Under the pieces are notes generated by a model. The model searched no databases and was not told where the DNA came from. It worked only from the letters and a program-made list of their open reading frames with translations. Shown here one piece after another: positions 27,301 to 35,839 of a DNA stretch of 64,000 nt. Source of the DNA: Triops longicaudatus (lineage: Eukaryota; Arthropoda; Branchiopoda; Notostraca; Triopsidae); contig JAGQDJ010000099.1 in assembly GCA_022885665.1 (NCBI GenBank), positions 274,891 through 338,890 on the forward strand, written 5' to 3'. The stretch's first letter is position 1. Each line of letters begins with the position of its first letter. The position numbers and the translations under genes were made by a program.

Positions 27301-28627
27301 TGGGCGGGGAACGGCGAAACTGAAAAAGAGCTTACCTCAAACTTGTATTTGTGTGAAGCTAAGCTCGTGCGTTGTTTCTGCCAAAAAGTGTCTGGTTTGA
27401 TAATATAAGCGGTGTGAATCCGATTAGCGAAATGCTCTTGCAACGTTTTCAAAATGGGTTTGACATGCGGCCATGACGAGCCTCTCGTGTCCACGATGAC
27501 GCTGAGACCCACCTCGCGAACTTCCTCACTAAGATAACACAACAAAAACAAAAACCCAGATAAGGTATCAACAAGGTTAAACCCCTTACTAGTCAACCTC
27601 CCAAACCGGTTAACCATAAGATATACACATGGTTTTTTCCTCATCTTCTTCTGGTTACCTTAGTATGGAGAACAGGTAGTGTAATAACCGACGGTATTCA
27701 TCAATCTTGAAGCCATCCTTTTTGGAAGAAGCGCCGGGTGCTAAAACCATAATGGCCCCGCCTCGTTTATCACGCCCACCCGGGACGTAGGCCAACTTCT
27801 CTTCCAACAAGGGCAGAACTTCCAGAGCACGTGGCCCGCCTGTGCCAGGTACTTCCATTCTACGGGTACCTAAAAGGAGAAGAAGGGTTCAAAGAGATGC
27901 GCTATTATTGTTCGCTCTGTTGCACTAATTTCTTTGTTTGGGGGAACAAAAGGGAAAAAAAAAAGAATAAAAAAGATATGAGGTATAGTGGGACGCCCCA
28001 GAAAGTGCTAACTAGGCACGGAATGACGTCATGGACAAACGAGCACGTTTTTGATAAGGAGTGGATAAACATCGGATACGAGTAAACAGCAATAGACACA
28101 AACGAGGGTTTGCACGGTCAATACAGACAATCTGGGATATAAGAGACGTTATAAGGTATGTGAGAAAATCTTTTGTATGAATTTGCGTTTCTATGTTACT
28201 CTCTCGTAAAAGAGCCTATACGTCATTGTACGAGGGCCTATCCAAAAGTTCCGAGAAATTATTTTTTAAAAGTAATCCACTTTCGCTGAAAATCATGTAA
28301 TGAATTCTAGTTCACCTTCAATATCTACTGAACTTTTCCACAAACTACCATTAAATTTCAATTAGCAGAGACAGTGCTGAAAGTCAAATTCCCTTAGCAT
28401 CCTCAGAATGCTCGGCTTTAAGGTGTAATCCAATCAATGGGAAAAATCTTCTCAATTAGCCTAGTTTCTTTCAGTTTACCAAAGCACACAGCTTCCTGTG
28501 TGTGAACTCTCGAAAATAAACGGGTAAACAGAGTCAGTTCTGGTTTTGGAGTGAAAAGGAGAGACCTAAAACGCGCAAAGTATGACCTGGCGCCCGATGG
28601 CGCGTGAGACGCACTTCAAGCTGTTCG

Positions 28628-28668
<41 letters not shown>

Positions 28669-30846
28669 ACGATTACCTAGCACGCGTAAAAATCAGAAAT
28701 ATGCAGAAACTGTATGCTACTTATTCCGCTAATTTAAATTGCTTTCAAATCACATTCCTAAACTAGTGATATTTGTATAGCAGTTCACGAAAAACTTAAG
28801 TTTTTAATATTTGACGGAAAGTTGCCCCTTTTTTTAAAAAAATGCATGTATCACTTGTAACTTTGTACTTAACCCACAGCTATACCAGAAAAATCTTCTA
28901 TTATCGTTTCTTGTATTATTAAGCAAGCTTTTCCCCATTTAAGTGATAAAGTTCTCAAAAACTAGTTGCCCTCGCAAGTCGGCCTCGTCCCCGGTCGCGG
29001 AACAGCTCGGAAGTACTCCTACAAAAACTCAAAATATACGCGAGCGTGGCTTTCTTTGACAATGAAAGTCGACATAGTTATCCACGAATGATAACGAAAG
29101 ATATCTATAACAAAAGAAATTTTCTGTCTCGATGCTTTAAAGCAGATTCTTTAAATGCATTAATCCGAACTTTTGGATAGGTCCTTGTATGTTGCGGAGA
29201 GGTCTATTACATGTGGATTTCTCTTACACACGGGGTCATCTTCCAAAGTACGCTGTCGTGGATAGTATCTAGACGATACATAATGTACAAACAAGTGAGG
29301 CGCAACATGCATAGGAGTAACCAAAAAAAGTGACAAAATTTGTGAGGAAACCTGGATGACGCATGTTCCATTTACATTTAAAAGAAAGTGAGCCCAGATG
29401 TAAGATATCTTCGTAAAATGCTCTAGATAAATTCCACATTAAAGGAACTCAAACCGGATGTACGAAATGATTGCTGGATTATGTGACTCATACGCTGTGC
29501 AGAAAAAAAGCGTAAGTATGTGAAAATGCACTCGAAAAAGACCCGGAGATAAATTATGATTGTTACGATACAGTACTTTTTCAAGTTCTAAGAAGAATGC
29601 TTACATAAATGGCACCCACAATGTAAGAGAAACTTTCGATATAACTCGCAAGTAAATTCACGTTCTAATCTCGTGACTAATGAATTTTACTATAAATAAA
29701 GGACATGCTAAATTAACCCGGATGTAAGAGATAACTCTTAGCTTGAGTACCGGACATGTTTAAATTATCAAAGGAAATTCATTCAAAAAAACTCGGATGT
29801 ATGATAGATTCTTTGGTGCACTTGAATTTCCTGTAAGAACCGCATGTATGACAAACTAGCGTTTTACATTTAACCCAGAAATCAGATAAACCCGCACATA
29901 AGACAACTTAGCTGAGCCCACTGTGATTGATGCGGTCCAAATTAAGAAACCTACCCAGACTTTTATGTCTCTTACATCCGGGTTCGGTGAGATGTTCCAA
30001 ACGGTAAAGGGCACGCCAAACCAATAAAAGCCAACCTTTTCCAAGGCTGGCGAGCGTTTTAGTGTTTAATAATTCTCGTCACCAAAACCTAACGCCTATT
30101 TACCCCATATGGCTCTGTCTCGGGCATTTGGGGAGACAGAACGAAACTGTTATGATAGCCAGTTCATAAACAGTTCTGTAAACAGAACTCTTTTCATATC
30201 CAGCTTCAATGCTAAGGATTGTCGGCTTAACAAGTTAGCGAAAAAGAAATCCTTAATGAAATGAAAAAGCGTTAAGAACGAGGGGAAAAAACAGAAAAAA
30301 TAGACGCCGAGCTTAGTGGTAAACGGACTTGGCAACACGCCATAAGGATACGCCATACTTTCGCGGGCTCAAAGGTTAATTCCTCCCAGATTTTAATTTC
30401 AGCAAAACCATTCAGATGGACCTGACCAAATCACCAATACTATTCCCTTTTTCTGGGAACGAGGATGGATGGAAATACAAAAAAAAAGCAATAGAAAAAC
30501 TTGGGAGCCAAGACTTTTGAGTACCAAACATGGTCATTGGGATAAAAAGCCAAAACCAGATAGAAGCGTGCGAGCACTTTTTGAAGGACAAGTCTTTTCA
30601 CACACAGCCAGGATATAGACAAACTTGGGTTATCAATACAAGAAGTGGGGTAGTCATTTGTGACATAATCACGTTAGCCAGAAAGTTGCGGGACAGTTTT
30701 CCATACAAATCAATGGCGTGCTTGTATCAGAATTTTAAGCGCTAGCCGATTATCCGGAAATTATGACAGGATTACTAACCCGGTTTGTAGAAGAGAAGGC
30801 CATCTGAGTCACTGGATCCATCGCTCAAGTTTTCAGCTGCACTCAT
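97..30846 (-). CDS. trio: TRIO/Kalirin-family RhoGEF, 30 exons seen, 3' end outside window
   Basis: Multidomain exchange factor that loads GTP on Rac/RhoG-type GTPases at the membrane-cytoskeleton interface in axon guidance and migration (family knowledge). Exons, 5' to 3' on the minus strand: 30780-30846, 27659-27869, 27336-27528, 27135-27248, 26219-26418, 25910-26138, 25699-25821, 25441-25632, 25137-25364, 24851-25045, 23644-23766, 19880-20241, 19297-19468, 18906-19106, 18464-18649, 18272-18391, 18009-18200, 17116-17245, 16847-17035, 16426-16670, 16126-16271, 15835-15981, 15514-15760, 14926-15153, 14135-14260, 13932-14066, 13770-13871, 11827-12011, 11581-11632, 97-361. All junctions are GT-AG, all phases agree, and 5305 coding nt (about 1768 residues) are open. 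Domain order CRAL-TRIO, spectrin repeats, DH, PH, SH3 is diagnostic of TRIO/Kalirin and collinear with human TRIO. The last visible exon ends in phase 1, so the gene continues left of position 1. Whether a second DH-PH or a kinase follows cannot be seen. Least certain junction: exon 5/6 (weak gtttgg donor at 26218). Confidence 0.95.
362..11580 (-). other. trio: TRIO intron 29 (11.2 kb)
   Basis: The largest intron. It contains the candidate alternative first exon at 4423-4746, an (AC)n microsatellite near 1088-1108, a run of ten G at about 8909-8918, and scattered ORFs of up to 133 codons without splice support or recognisable similarity. Base composition is less AT-rich around 4.4-6.6 kb than elsewhere, as expected near an internal promoter. 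I see no intact transposase. Confidence 0.7.
4423..4746 (-). CDS. Candidate alternative first exon of a short TRIO isoform
   Basis: An open exon of exactly 108 codons on the TRIO strand inside the 11.2-kb intron 29. ATG at 4746-4744 (AGCATG, A at -3) and CAG|gtatac donor at 4422. It is phase 0 at its end, which fits the phase-0 start of the SH3 exon at 361, so a transcript from here could read ...YADALQ|GPGPDIAW. The peptide is Ser/Gly-rich at the start (MSSDSGGGGSV), with His/Ser stretches and a basic segment (SRKASLRMLYKMRKG). Fly and nematode Trio genes make short GEF2-type isoforms from internal promoters, which makes this plausible. I recognise no homologue of the peptide. It could also be the first exon of a separate nested gene. 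Confidence 0.4.
11581..11632 (-). CDS. trio: TRIO exon 29: 17-residue acidic linker exon
   Basis: A 52-nt exon reading DMEDASSVDEANEHGDL after one carried codon, with acceptor tgttgcttag and donor CTG|gtaag. It keeps phase 2 to phase 0 between exon 28 and the SH3 exon. Its position equals the acidic linker of vertebrate TRIO between PH1 and SH3. The small size and low complexity make it the weakest exon apart from exon 1, but splice signals and frame both fit. Confidence 0.75.
11827..14066 (-). CDS. trio: TRIO exons 26-28: first PH domain and basic tail
   Basis: Exons 13932-14066, 13770-13871 and 11827-12011, residues about 1523-1663. Strands match the TRIO PH1 domain: QVWDPKPIIRKARERHIFLF, KEVKDSYGKAKYVYKHRLM, TAECGVTEYIEGDECKFAVW and VKHLWVKKLREVIQ, the last being the C-terminal alpha helix with its Trp. 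PH1 positions the GTPase and raises DH activity. After the helix come Pro/Ser/Arg-rich residues (PPRSPAKSRSSGSQRSS), probably disordered. Intron 25 is only 68 nt, while intron 27 is 1.76 kb and carries a TA-flanked inverted-repeat element (12269-13313). Confidence 0.94.
12269..13313. mobile_element. TA-flanked terminal-inverted-repeat element, 1045 bp, no transposase
   Basis: Left end agggagagtgggacagattg; right end, read inward on the other strand, ggggagggtgggcagattgg. Both continue into gggac. TA dinucleotides sit at 12267-12268 and 13314-13315, a Tc1/mariner-type target. The element lies wholly inside TRIO intron 27. Internal copies of the same motif (tcccaaactgcccc, tcccaatctgccct) recur, including a perfect 20-bp hairpin at 12448-12493. 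I see no long ORF, so it is a non-autonomous element. Confidence 0.6.
12448..12493. repeat. Perfect 20-bp inverted repeat with 6-nt loop
   Basis: Arms 12448-12467 (tttttgtcccaaactgcccc) and 12474-12493 are exact reverse complements around the loop aagcat. The arm is a variant of the terminal repeat of the surrounding element, so the hairpin may come from a nested or rearranged terminus. Confidence 0.9.
14135..15981 (-). CDS. trio: TRIO exons 22-25: charged linker and first DH (RhoGEF) domain
   Basis: Exon 22 (15835-15981) is a Lys/Glu-rich linker ending EEKRKSTRRKE. Exons 23 (15514-15760), 24 (14926-15153) and 25 (14135-14260) form the Dbl-homology domain, residues about 1322-1522. The conserved regions are present: MAELLQTEQTYVKDLE (CR1), MPEDVGHCFVTW, AAYLIKPVQRITKYQLLLKE, and in CR3 a VPKKVNDALHL stretch keeping the Asn-Asp pair (about residues 1494-1495) needed for exchange activity in vertebrate Trio. 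By homology this is GEF1, the Rac1/RhoG-specific module. No catalytic residue I can check is missing, so it should be active. Confidence 0.95.
16126..20241 (-). CDS. trio: TRIO exons 12-21: later spectrin repeats
   Basis: Ten exons from 19880-20241 down to 16126-16271, residues about 626-1273. Landmarks in order: NTYTNAEKLLAAAEELAQTG, RKLKLDLFLQLKLFERDALE, QVLLEYLHEREMDLEDAA, VISWIRNAEQMLMASL, ASLNFYKTADQ, VCSVLDSLEREYRRDEDWCG, SFLKACTLARRTAETFLKY, KKRLDHCQQFLLFERSARQ and EKVKLLLQLADGLIEKGHVH. All are collinear with human TRIO. Most exons end after Gln in phase 0 and the next starts with Val. Exon 14 carries a low-complexity insert (SPTNNPPTSSQGGESNDPNE) where vertebrates differ. Small introns are 100-700 nt; the intron before exon 12 is 3.4 kb. 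Confidence 0.95.
20242..23643 (-). other. trio: TRIO intron 11 (3.4 kb)
   Basis: No exon with good splice signals or similarity seen. Short ORFs such as 22217-22555 lack support. No transposon termini recognised. Confidence 0.6.
23644..26418 (-). CDS. trio: TRIO exons 5-11: first spectrin repeats
   Basis: Exons 26219-26418, 25910-26138, 25699-25821, 25441-25632, 25137-25364, 24851-25045 and 23644-23766; residues about 196-625. The helical heptad-like sequence carries conserved TRIO landmarks: HRLDQCCQLRLFEQD, FDWIHQSQEEF, SVVFHQKAEQ, LHQRLALRLFQDDVKQ, VLDWLEHHGEVFL. These three-helix repeats act as an elongated scaffold and protein-binding rod. Exon 6 has an insert rich in Ser/Gly/Asp/Tyr (SSGYDSGYSGRDSG) replacing the short linker of vertebrates. 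Exons 7 (25699-25821) and 11 (23644-23766) have no long ORF of their own and were found by splice phase and homology. Intron 10 (23767-24850, 1.08 kb) shows nothing coding. Confidence 0.93.
27135..27869 (-). CDS. trio: TRIO exons 2-4: CRAL-TRIO (Sec14-like) domain
   Basis: Exons 27659-27869, 27336-27528 and 27135-27248, residues about 23-195. Clear TRIO signatures: VLPLLEEKLAYVPGGRDKRG, then VGLSVIVDTRGSSW, then IIKPDTFWQKQR, ending LDGTLPYDHAQWLEIRL. In TRIO/Kalirin this Sec14-type domain is thought to help membrane or lipid association. Exon 2 starts after a pyrimidine-rich acceptor (cttcttctccttttag) at 27870. Introns of about 130 and 87 nt separate the three exons. Length and order match vertebrate TRIO with no missing segment. 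Confidence 0.95.
28231..29187. mobile_element. Mariner-like element, about 957 bp, decayed
   Basis: Left terminus cgagggcctatccaaaagtt after TA (28229-28230). Right terminus, read on the other strand, caaggacctatccaaaagtt, also next to TA (29188-29189). The terminal repeats agree over about 23 bp with 3-4 mismatches, and the TA target and cgaggg...aaaagtt form are typical of mariner. No reading frame for a transposase survives. An uninterrupted run of 36 A lies inside at 28630-28665. Confidence 0.6.
28630..28665. repeat. Poly(A) run, 36 nt
   Basis: Uninterrupted A tract inside the mariner-like element. It could be a retroposon tail inserted into it or slippage in the DNA or assembly. No SINE body with box A/B is recognised directly upstream. 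Confidence 0.95.
29220..29987. repeat. Dispersed array of a degenerate CCCGGATGTAAGA motif
   Basis: Copies at about 29391, 29451, 29541, 29612, 29714, 29791, 29837 and 29889 on the plus strand, and inverted copies at about 29220 and 29968 that bound the set. The clearest are 29714 (taacccggatgtaagaga) and the inverted 29968 copy. Spacing is 46-102 nt and irregular. Origin unknown; probably a decayed tandem repeat or transposon sub-terminal repeats. Confidence 0.5.
30780..30846 (-). CDS. trio: TRIO exon 1 (start codon)
   Basis: A short first coding exon. ATG at 30846-30844 has A at -3. It encodes an acidic Ser/Asp-rich start (MSAAENLSDGSS...) and ends in phase 1 at 30780 before a gttagt donor. 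Exon 2 begins with two bases that need exactly one carried base, so the join reads ...FYKPGTRRMEVPG and runs straight into the CRAL-TRIO domain. A second ATG at 27858 inside exon 2 also has a good context (AGAATGG) and could start a shorter form. The assignment rests on phase, start context and donor; I know no homologue for these 23 residues. Confidence 0.6.
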
Positions 30847-33702
30847 TTTTGAACTTCGAGAGGAAAGAACATCCGGGGATTTACCAGTTCTTTTTTGCTA
30901 GTTAGTGCTTGGCTCAGCAACTAACGCCCTACCTAAGATTACATTAGTACTGGTCATTGGATGAACTTAAAACATGGAATAAAAACTAGGAAGCATCCAT
31001 GTCCAAGGAGTTAGCGGTTAATCGCAAATTTGTGATCACTACATAGCGTTCTTGACTTTATAGTGTTTTAAAGTTTCACTTATATTTAGCACTGTTTGGT
31101 TGAGCACATATTGCTTTAGATTACGTACACGAACAGCAAATTCATAACAGGGAGAAAAGATAACTGTAAGCAAGGCGTTACTTATCACGCTTAACTTAAG
31201 CACAAAGATCCCCCCATACACAAAGCACTCCACTGCTAAACGCTACTGACAAAGCAAGGGCAAGTGTTTTCACTTTCCACCATGTTTTCTCCTTTATTTC
31301 GCCTTTCGAGCTTCATGACCACCGAGGCCATCTAGTGATGAAAGACGTCATTGCATGACACAATCATTGCCGACTGCCCAGAATCCCTTTGGAGCCATCC
31401 CAATTAACCATCGCTGTTCGTCAATTAGAATTTTTCTAAAAACACTCCTGAAGGGCTGGGCAATAAAAGATCAATAGCCATTGAACTGTTTAGTGGAGTG
31501 CGCAAGCAAGCATTAAACAATCCGAGCTAATTAAATTGGGAATTAGGTGATCAGACCAAATGAATTGATTACCTCACGCACGTACGTTGTAGCGAAAATC
31601 AATACTTACGACACGGTTTTCATAGCAGACCAGCTGGCAAACGTAATTAAGTAAAAGGATGAACGAAATGCACTATCGATTTTCAGTACGATTGTATTTT
31701 AATCCGCATTCAGTAGAAGCCGCAATACGTTTTTCCTACATTTTCGTTAAGTGAAGGAATGGACAATTTCAAGCGTGCAAAGTAAACTCGTAATGGAAAT
31801 AGCCAAAGAATATCCACGCCCTCTGCAATAAACAATTAACAGAAATAATTAAAGAGAAAGCAATATTGCATTTTTTTTTTTTTTTTGAGAGAGAAACGTT
31901 ATCCGAGTTTCTAAGAATTCTTGACTTGTGACCAAATGTCCCATTTTGAATGGAACAATCTCGTTTTATTTTGCCAAAAATGTTCGTTGTGTCCCACAAT
32001 GTAAATGTTGGTAGGGTGGCACATACGAGTACAATATAGGCCATATTAAACATAATACGCTACCGGCTTGAGAAAAAAAAGGCAGAAAAGATGAAAACAA
32101 GCAGCAGTGGTGAATAGTAAGTAAAAAAGAAAAAAAAAACATGAACAGCAATGCTTTGGCAGGCAATAAAAGTGAGTCTCCAAGCTTGAATTAAAAAAAA
32201 AGAACTGTTCAGAACAGTAGAGTAGCAATGTTAAAATACCATTCAGAGAAAACAATCGGCGACCCGCACGCACAACGGAACACATAATTTGAGGAATTAT
32301 GAAGTCGTAATGTGATGTGGTATTATTGTGAAGATTTTCTATCGTTATCAAGGTAACAACGAAGGTGGAAGGGAAATGTGAGACGTATTTGAAACAAATA
32401 AAGATTTTTGAAATTTGGGAAAATCAGTAACAATGTAGAAGACAAAAAAGTTGGGAAGGAGAAATTTAGACAACAAAATTACTGAGCAAAAGTGTGTCGT
32501 GTTCTGAAAATGATGGGATTTAATAAATCTATTTACAAAACTATTGACAAGAGAAAACACGCGAGAATCCGTGAGAAAACTAGAAACATCTGATTTCGAA
32601 ATAACTCTTGCGAAAAACGCATTGATTATTGACACCACTTACCGGTAATTTATCGCAAGTAACCAGACATTTCAGCTTCTGGGCAAATCGTATAGTCGAA
32701 CGGGGTAATTTCAAACGTAAAGTTCCTCTTATTTTACTTTTTCTTGTCTATTTCGGCTAATTTTTGAGTAAAAGCGAAACAAGATATTTGGCTCTGTAGA
32801 TATTTTTTAGTAGAATAAGATACATTTCACTTAAGACTTCAATGTAAAACTCTGAGAGTGGTATACTTCAAATTTGGTGTTCAAAGTTACCCCACGATGA
32901 TAAAAAATTTGAACGCGAATACAAAATTGCTGGAAAAAAATCAGATATAACATTTAGGTTGAAAGTTTCTTCTTGGTATAGATACGGTGGGACGCTTGAC
33001 AGTTGATTTAAATAAAATTACTCCATTTGTTTTTGGGGAAAATATGAGTGAAAGGAGATCGGCAGGAAAAAGAGGTGTTAGACTACGCCTTACACTTTAT
33101 ATTTTTTCACATTCGTACTTGGCTGTACTTCTTATGGTTTCAACTCTACTGCTTTATTGTTTCCTTCACGCAACTTTTTTAACTTTTAAGGGAGACTTGA
33201 TCTTTGAGTTGAGTTTGCATGCGTTTTCTTCGCAAGTCGCTTCCTCCCTGACTGGGACGCGCTCCCCTCCTCGATCCTCTAGCTTTGTAGCGCTCGATAG
33301 ACCCGGAACAGCTATAAGCCATAACACAGGAAAAGGGTCGAAGCTCACTGTATAACTTTAACATCGTGTTTCTCTGGAGGAAAAGGTTGCAATTGCATTT
33401 CGCTTTACAGAACAGAAAGCCTGGTCGATGAAGTATAACTGAAAAATAGAGACCCAAGACATCCTAACTTTCTGTCGGTAATAAACATTCGGAAAAAAAA
33501 TAAATAAAATGGAACCAAAAAAGTCTCATACATTTAACTTCTTGTTACCAAGAAAGTGTTAAACACATACTTGGTATTCGTATTGAAAGAAAAGATATGT
33601 ATCCTAAATTTGAAGATACTTTATTTGTTGCTTTGCGTTGTTCAGGTGAGGAGTAGTAGATGGCCTAAAGTTTCATATATAATATGTTCAGTATTACCCC
33701 AC

Positions 33703-33756
33703 GTGTTCAGAAGTACCCCGGTTGGCGGTAACGGCAACTGGGGTTATTCTGAACAC
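33703..33756. repeat. Imperfect 22-bp inverted repeat
   Basis: Arms 33703-33724 and 33735-33756, both beginning gtgttcagaa on their own strand, match at 19 of 22 positions around a 10-nt loop. It may be a tiny MITE. Confidence 0.8.
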
Positions 33757-33922
33757 ATGAATTAACCTTGAACATTTTACGGAAAGCAGTTTGTCATCGA
33801 TTGCTCCTCAAATATGCAGTGCAACGTAGAGACTACGTGTCATTAGATTTAGCAATGAATAGGCTATTTATTACACCAAATTCAAGATTTTTTTACACAT
33901 TACATGCCAACAGGAGGTTGAA

Positions 33923-33956
33923 AAAGACACTTTATTGGCCCATTTAAAGTGTCTTT
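33923..33956. repeat. Perfect 12-bp hairpin
   Basis: aaagacacttta (33923-33934) and taaagtgtcttt (33945-33956) around a 10-nt loop. Confidence 0.85.
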
Positions 33957-34845
33957 GATTTTCATTACTACAAGATAACGGACAGCAAGACATTCTATTT
34001 TTTCCGGAAAAAAACAGCAACCAGTACTTCTACCACCAAAGCCAAACAAAGTCATACCCAAGATCGTAGCCTGGATTTCGGCTCGAAAGGTGGAGGGAGG
34101 GGGAGGGAAGTTTCAGTAGGGCTCAATATGCAGTTGTACTGGACATTTGGGTTTTGCCTATGTTCACCTTTTTGAAAGAAAAATTTCGTAGGGGATTTTA
34201 AATCCCCGACCGTCCTCTTGGCAACGAGCCTGGTCACAGCTTCTTCCCTCCTGATAAATTTGATGTTCAGAGTTACCCAATGAACTGCGATCTTCTTCCC
34301 TTGTTATAGCCTAAGGGTTTTTGGACGAAAACACGGAGCGGTCAGCGAAGTCACGACTTGTGATGAAAAAGGGCATAAAAACTCCCCTCAGAAAGTAACG
34401 CACCCTTCAAAGTTGAACACATTGTGAACAGATACATGTGTCTATTCCACTGAAATACTAAGGTAATTTTTTAAGTAATGAGAATAAGTAAGGTCGAAAT
34501 AGGAATCGAAGTTTTCGAAGATTATCGTCGCAGCACTTGCAGTCCAGCAGAGAAAAAGCAAATACGAGGCGCAAGTGGATTAAATATTAATTGGTCTACT
34601 GCCGTTTTCCAAAACTTCGATTTTTAGTTCGATTAACTAAGCACTTGTGATTTTTTTCTTTCAGAAAGGAAAATTCTGTTCCCTGTTTAGGAACGTATTA
34701 GACGATGAGGCTCAGATTGAAAACTAGTGAAGTTTTGCGCGAACTCTCACGCTTTGACAGTTTATTCCATAAGGATTCTCCTTTGGAGACCCCAAGGGAT
34801 ACAGAAGCGGGAAAAAACGCGTTTCCCGAGTGAAACAAACTCCGG

Positions 34846-35051
34846 GTATAATGAACACTAGCTATGAGCCACTCCAGTTTTGTATCTTGGTATGACGAAC
34901 ACGGTTTATAACGAATTCCAGATATTTACAACACATGTTATGACGAACTCTTAAATCCCTCCGGTACAACGAAATTCCTGAAAATCGTGCTAAAGTGAAC
35001 GCGTTCTAGTGAACATTTTTTAAAACAAAAAAATTTGTTATAGCGAGCTTT
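34846..35051 (+). repeat. Degenerate array of a GTTATAACGAA-like motif
   Basis: About eight copies: ggtataatgaacac, ggtatgacgaacac, tttataacgaattc, gttatgacgaactc, ggtacaacgaaattc, gctaaagtgaac, ctagtgaac, gttatagcgagc. The form resembles pogo/Tigger-type terminal sequence, but no element ends can be fixed. Confidence 0.4.
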
Positions 35052-35081
35052 CTCAAATTTACGTACATCTGACGAGTCTGG

Positions 35082-35219
35082 CAGTGGCGCAGCCAGAGGG
35101 TAGGCCCAGGCCTACCCCGAAATCCCCCCCGCAAATAAAAATTTAGTTGAATTGAGGCAAATTGAGGGGCGTTTGAGTGTACAGGCCTACCCCGAAATAA
35201 ATTCCTAGCTGCGCCTCCG
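35082..35219. mobile_element. hAT-type MITE, 138 bp, with 8-bp target-site duplication
   Basis: Begins cagtggcgcagccag and ends ctagctgcgcctccg (imperfect inverted ends). Flanked by an exact 8-bp duplication GAGTCTGG at 35074-35081 and 35220-35227, the hallmark of hAT insertion. Internal ggcctaccccgaaat occurs twice in direct orientation. Non-coding. Confidence 0.85.
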
Positions 35220-35795
35220 GAGTCTGGGTACATTCTGCGTGGTATGGCCGTTGGCTTACGTACATCTACAATTGTATTGTTATCCTCTTGTTGTTTTTAG
35301 TCGTCCCGCGCCATCTTACGGATGCATAGTCAACTATAGCTTTCGTTTGTATGCTGTTTCTTCTTTCCTTTGAACGATTTTCTTCTTTGTTTCTGGACTT
35401 TACACGCGAGTTTTGGAATAGGCGTGCACAGGGTTCGAAGTTGTTGTTTTACCGAATAAAGTTAACATTTCAAACAAATAGATACAGATATAAATAGACA
35501 AAGATAAAAATAGATACAGTATTCCTTCATTCCAAAAACTAAATAAAACCCCAGCGCTTAGGCCAATCATTTGTTTCCCGCTAGAATCTTGACCACCAAA
35601 TGAATTTTTTCTCAACTTTAATAGCTCGGAGTCAAGGTCATCCGAGAGTGAGAAAGTTCACGCTTATGACATGAAGGCTTGCAAATTACTACCGACTCGT
35701 GACTCGAAGGTCACTTCAAAATGCTAACTTATTCTTCCCTCTATGGCACGGAGCGACATAAACTAAGCCGGTTTCTACTGAAAAAAACTTTTTTT

Positions 35796-35829
35796 TTTAT
35801 TGTTTACATACTGGCACTGTACTTTTATT
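35796..35829 (-). promoter_or_regulatory. Polyadenylation signals of the P450 gene
   Basis: AATAAA on the minus strand at 35829-35824, about 11 nt after the stop codon, and a second at 35801-35796. The second is the better spaced for a short 3'UTR. Confidence 0.6.
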
Positions 35830-35839
35830 TGGTACGAGT

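Larger units (their letters stand above)
27870..30779 (-). other. trio: TRIO intron 1 (2.9 kb) with decayed transposon and motif array
   Basis: Separates the putative first exon from the CRAL-TRIO exons. It holds a mariner-like element (28231-29187) and a diffuse array of a CCCGGATGTAAGA-like motif (29220-29987). Nothing coding is seen. Confidence 0.55.
30847..35795. other. Intergenic region between TRIO 5' end and the P450 3' end
   Basis: About 5 kb. It should contain the TRIO promoter and any 5'UTR exon, but I see no convincing TATA box or initiator. It contains two hairpins (33703-33756, 33923-33956), a direct repeat pair (about 32868 and 34256), a TATAACGAA-like array (34846-35051) and a hAT MITE (35082-35219). 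ORFs of up to 122 codons here look random. Confidence 0.6.

Noticed and set aside
27655..27858. Start of TRIO at the ATG in exon 2 only
   Set aside because: Not excluded, but the upstream sequence stays open to an excellent acceptor and joins in phase to a plausible first exon, so it was kept as an alternative start.
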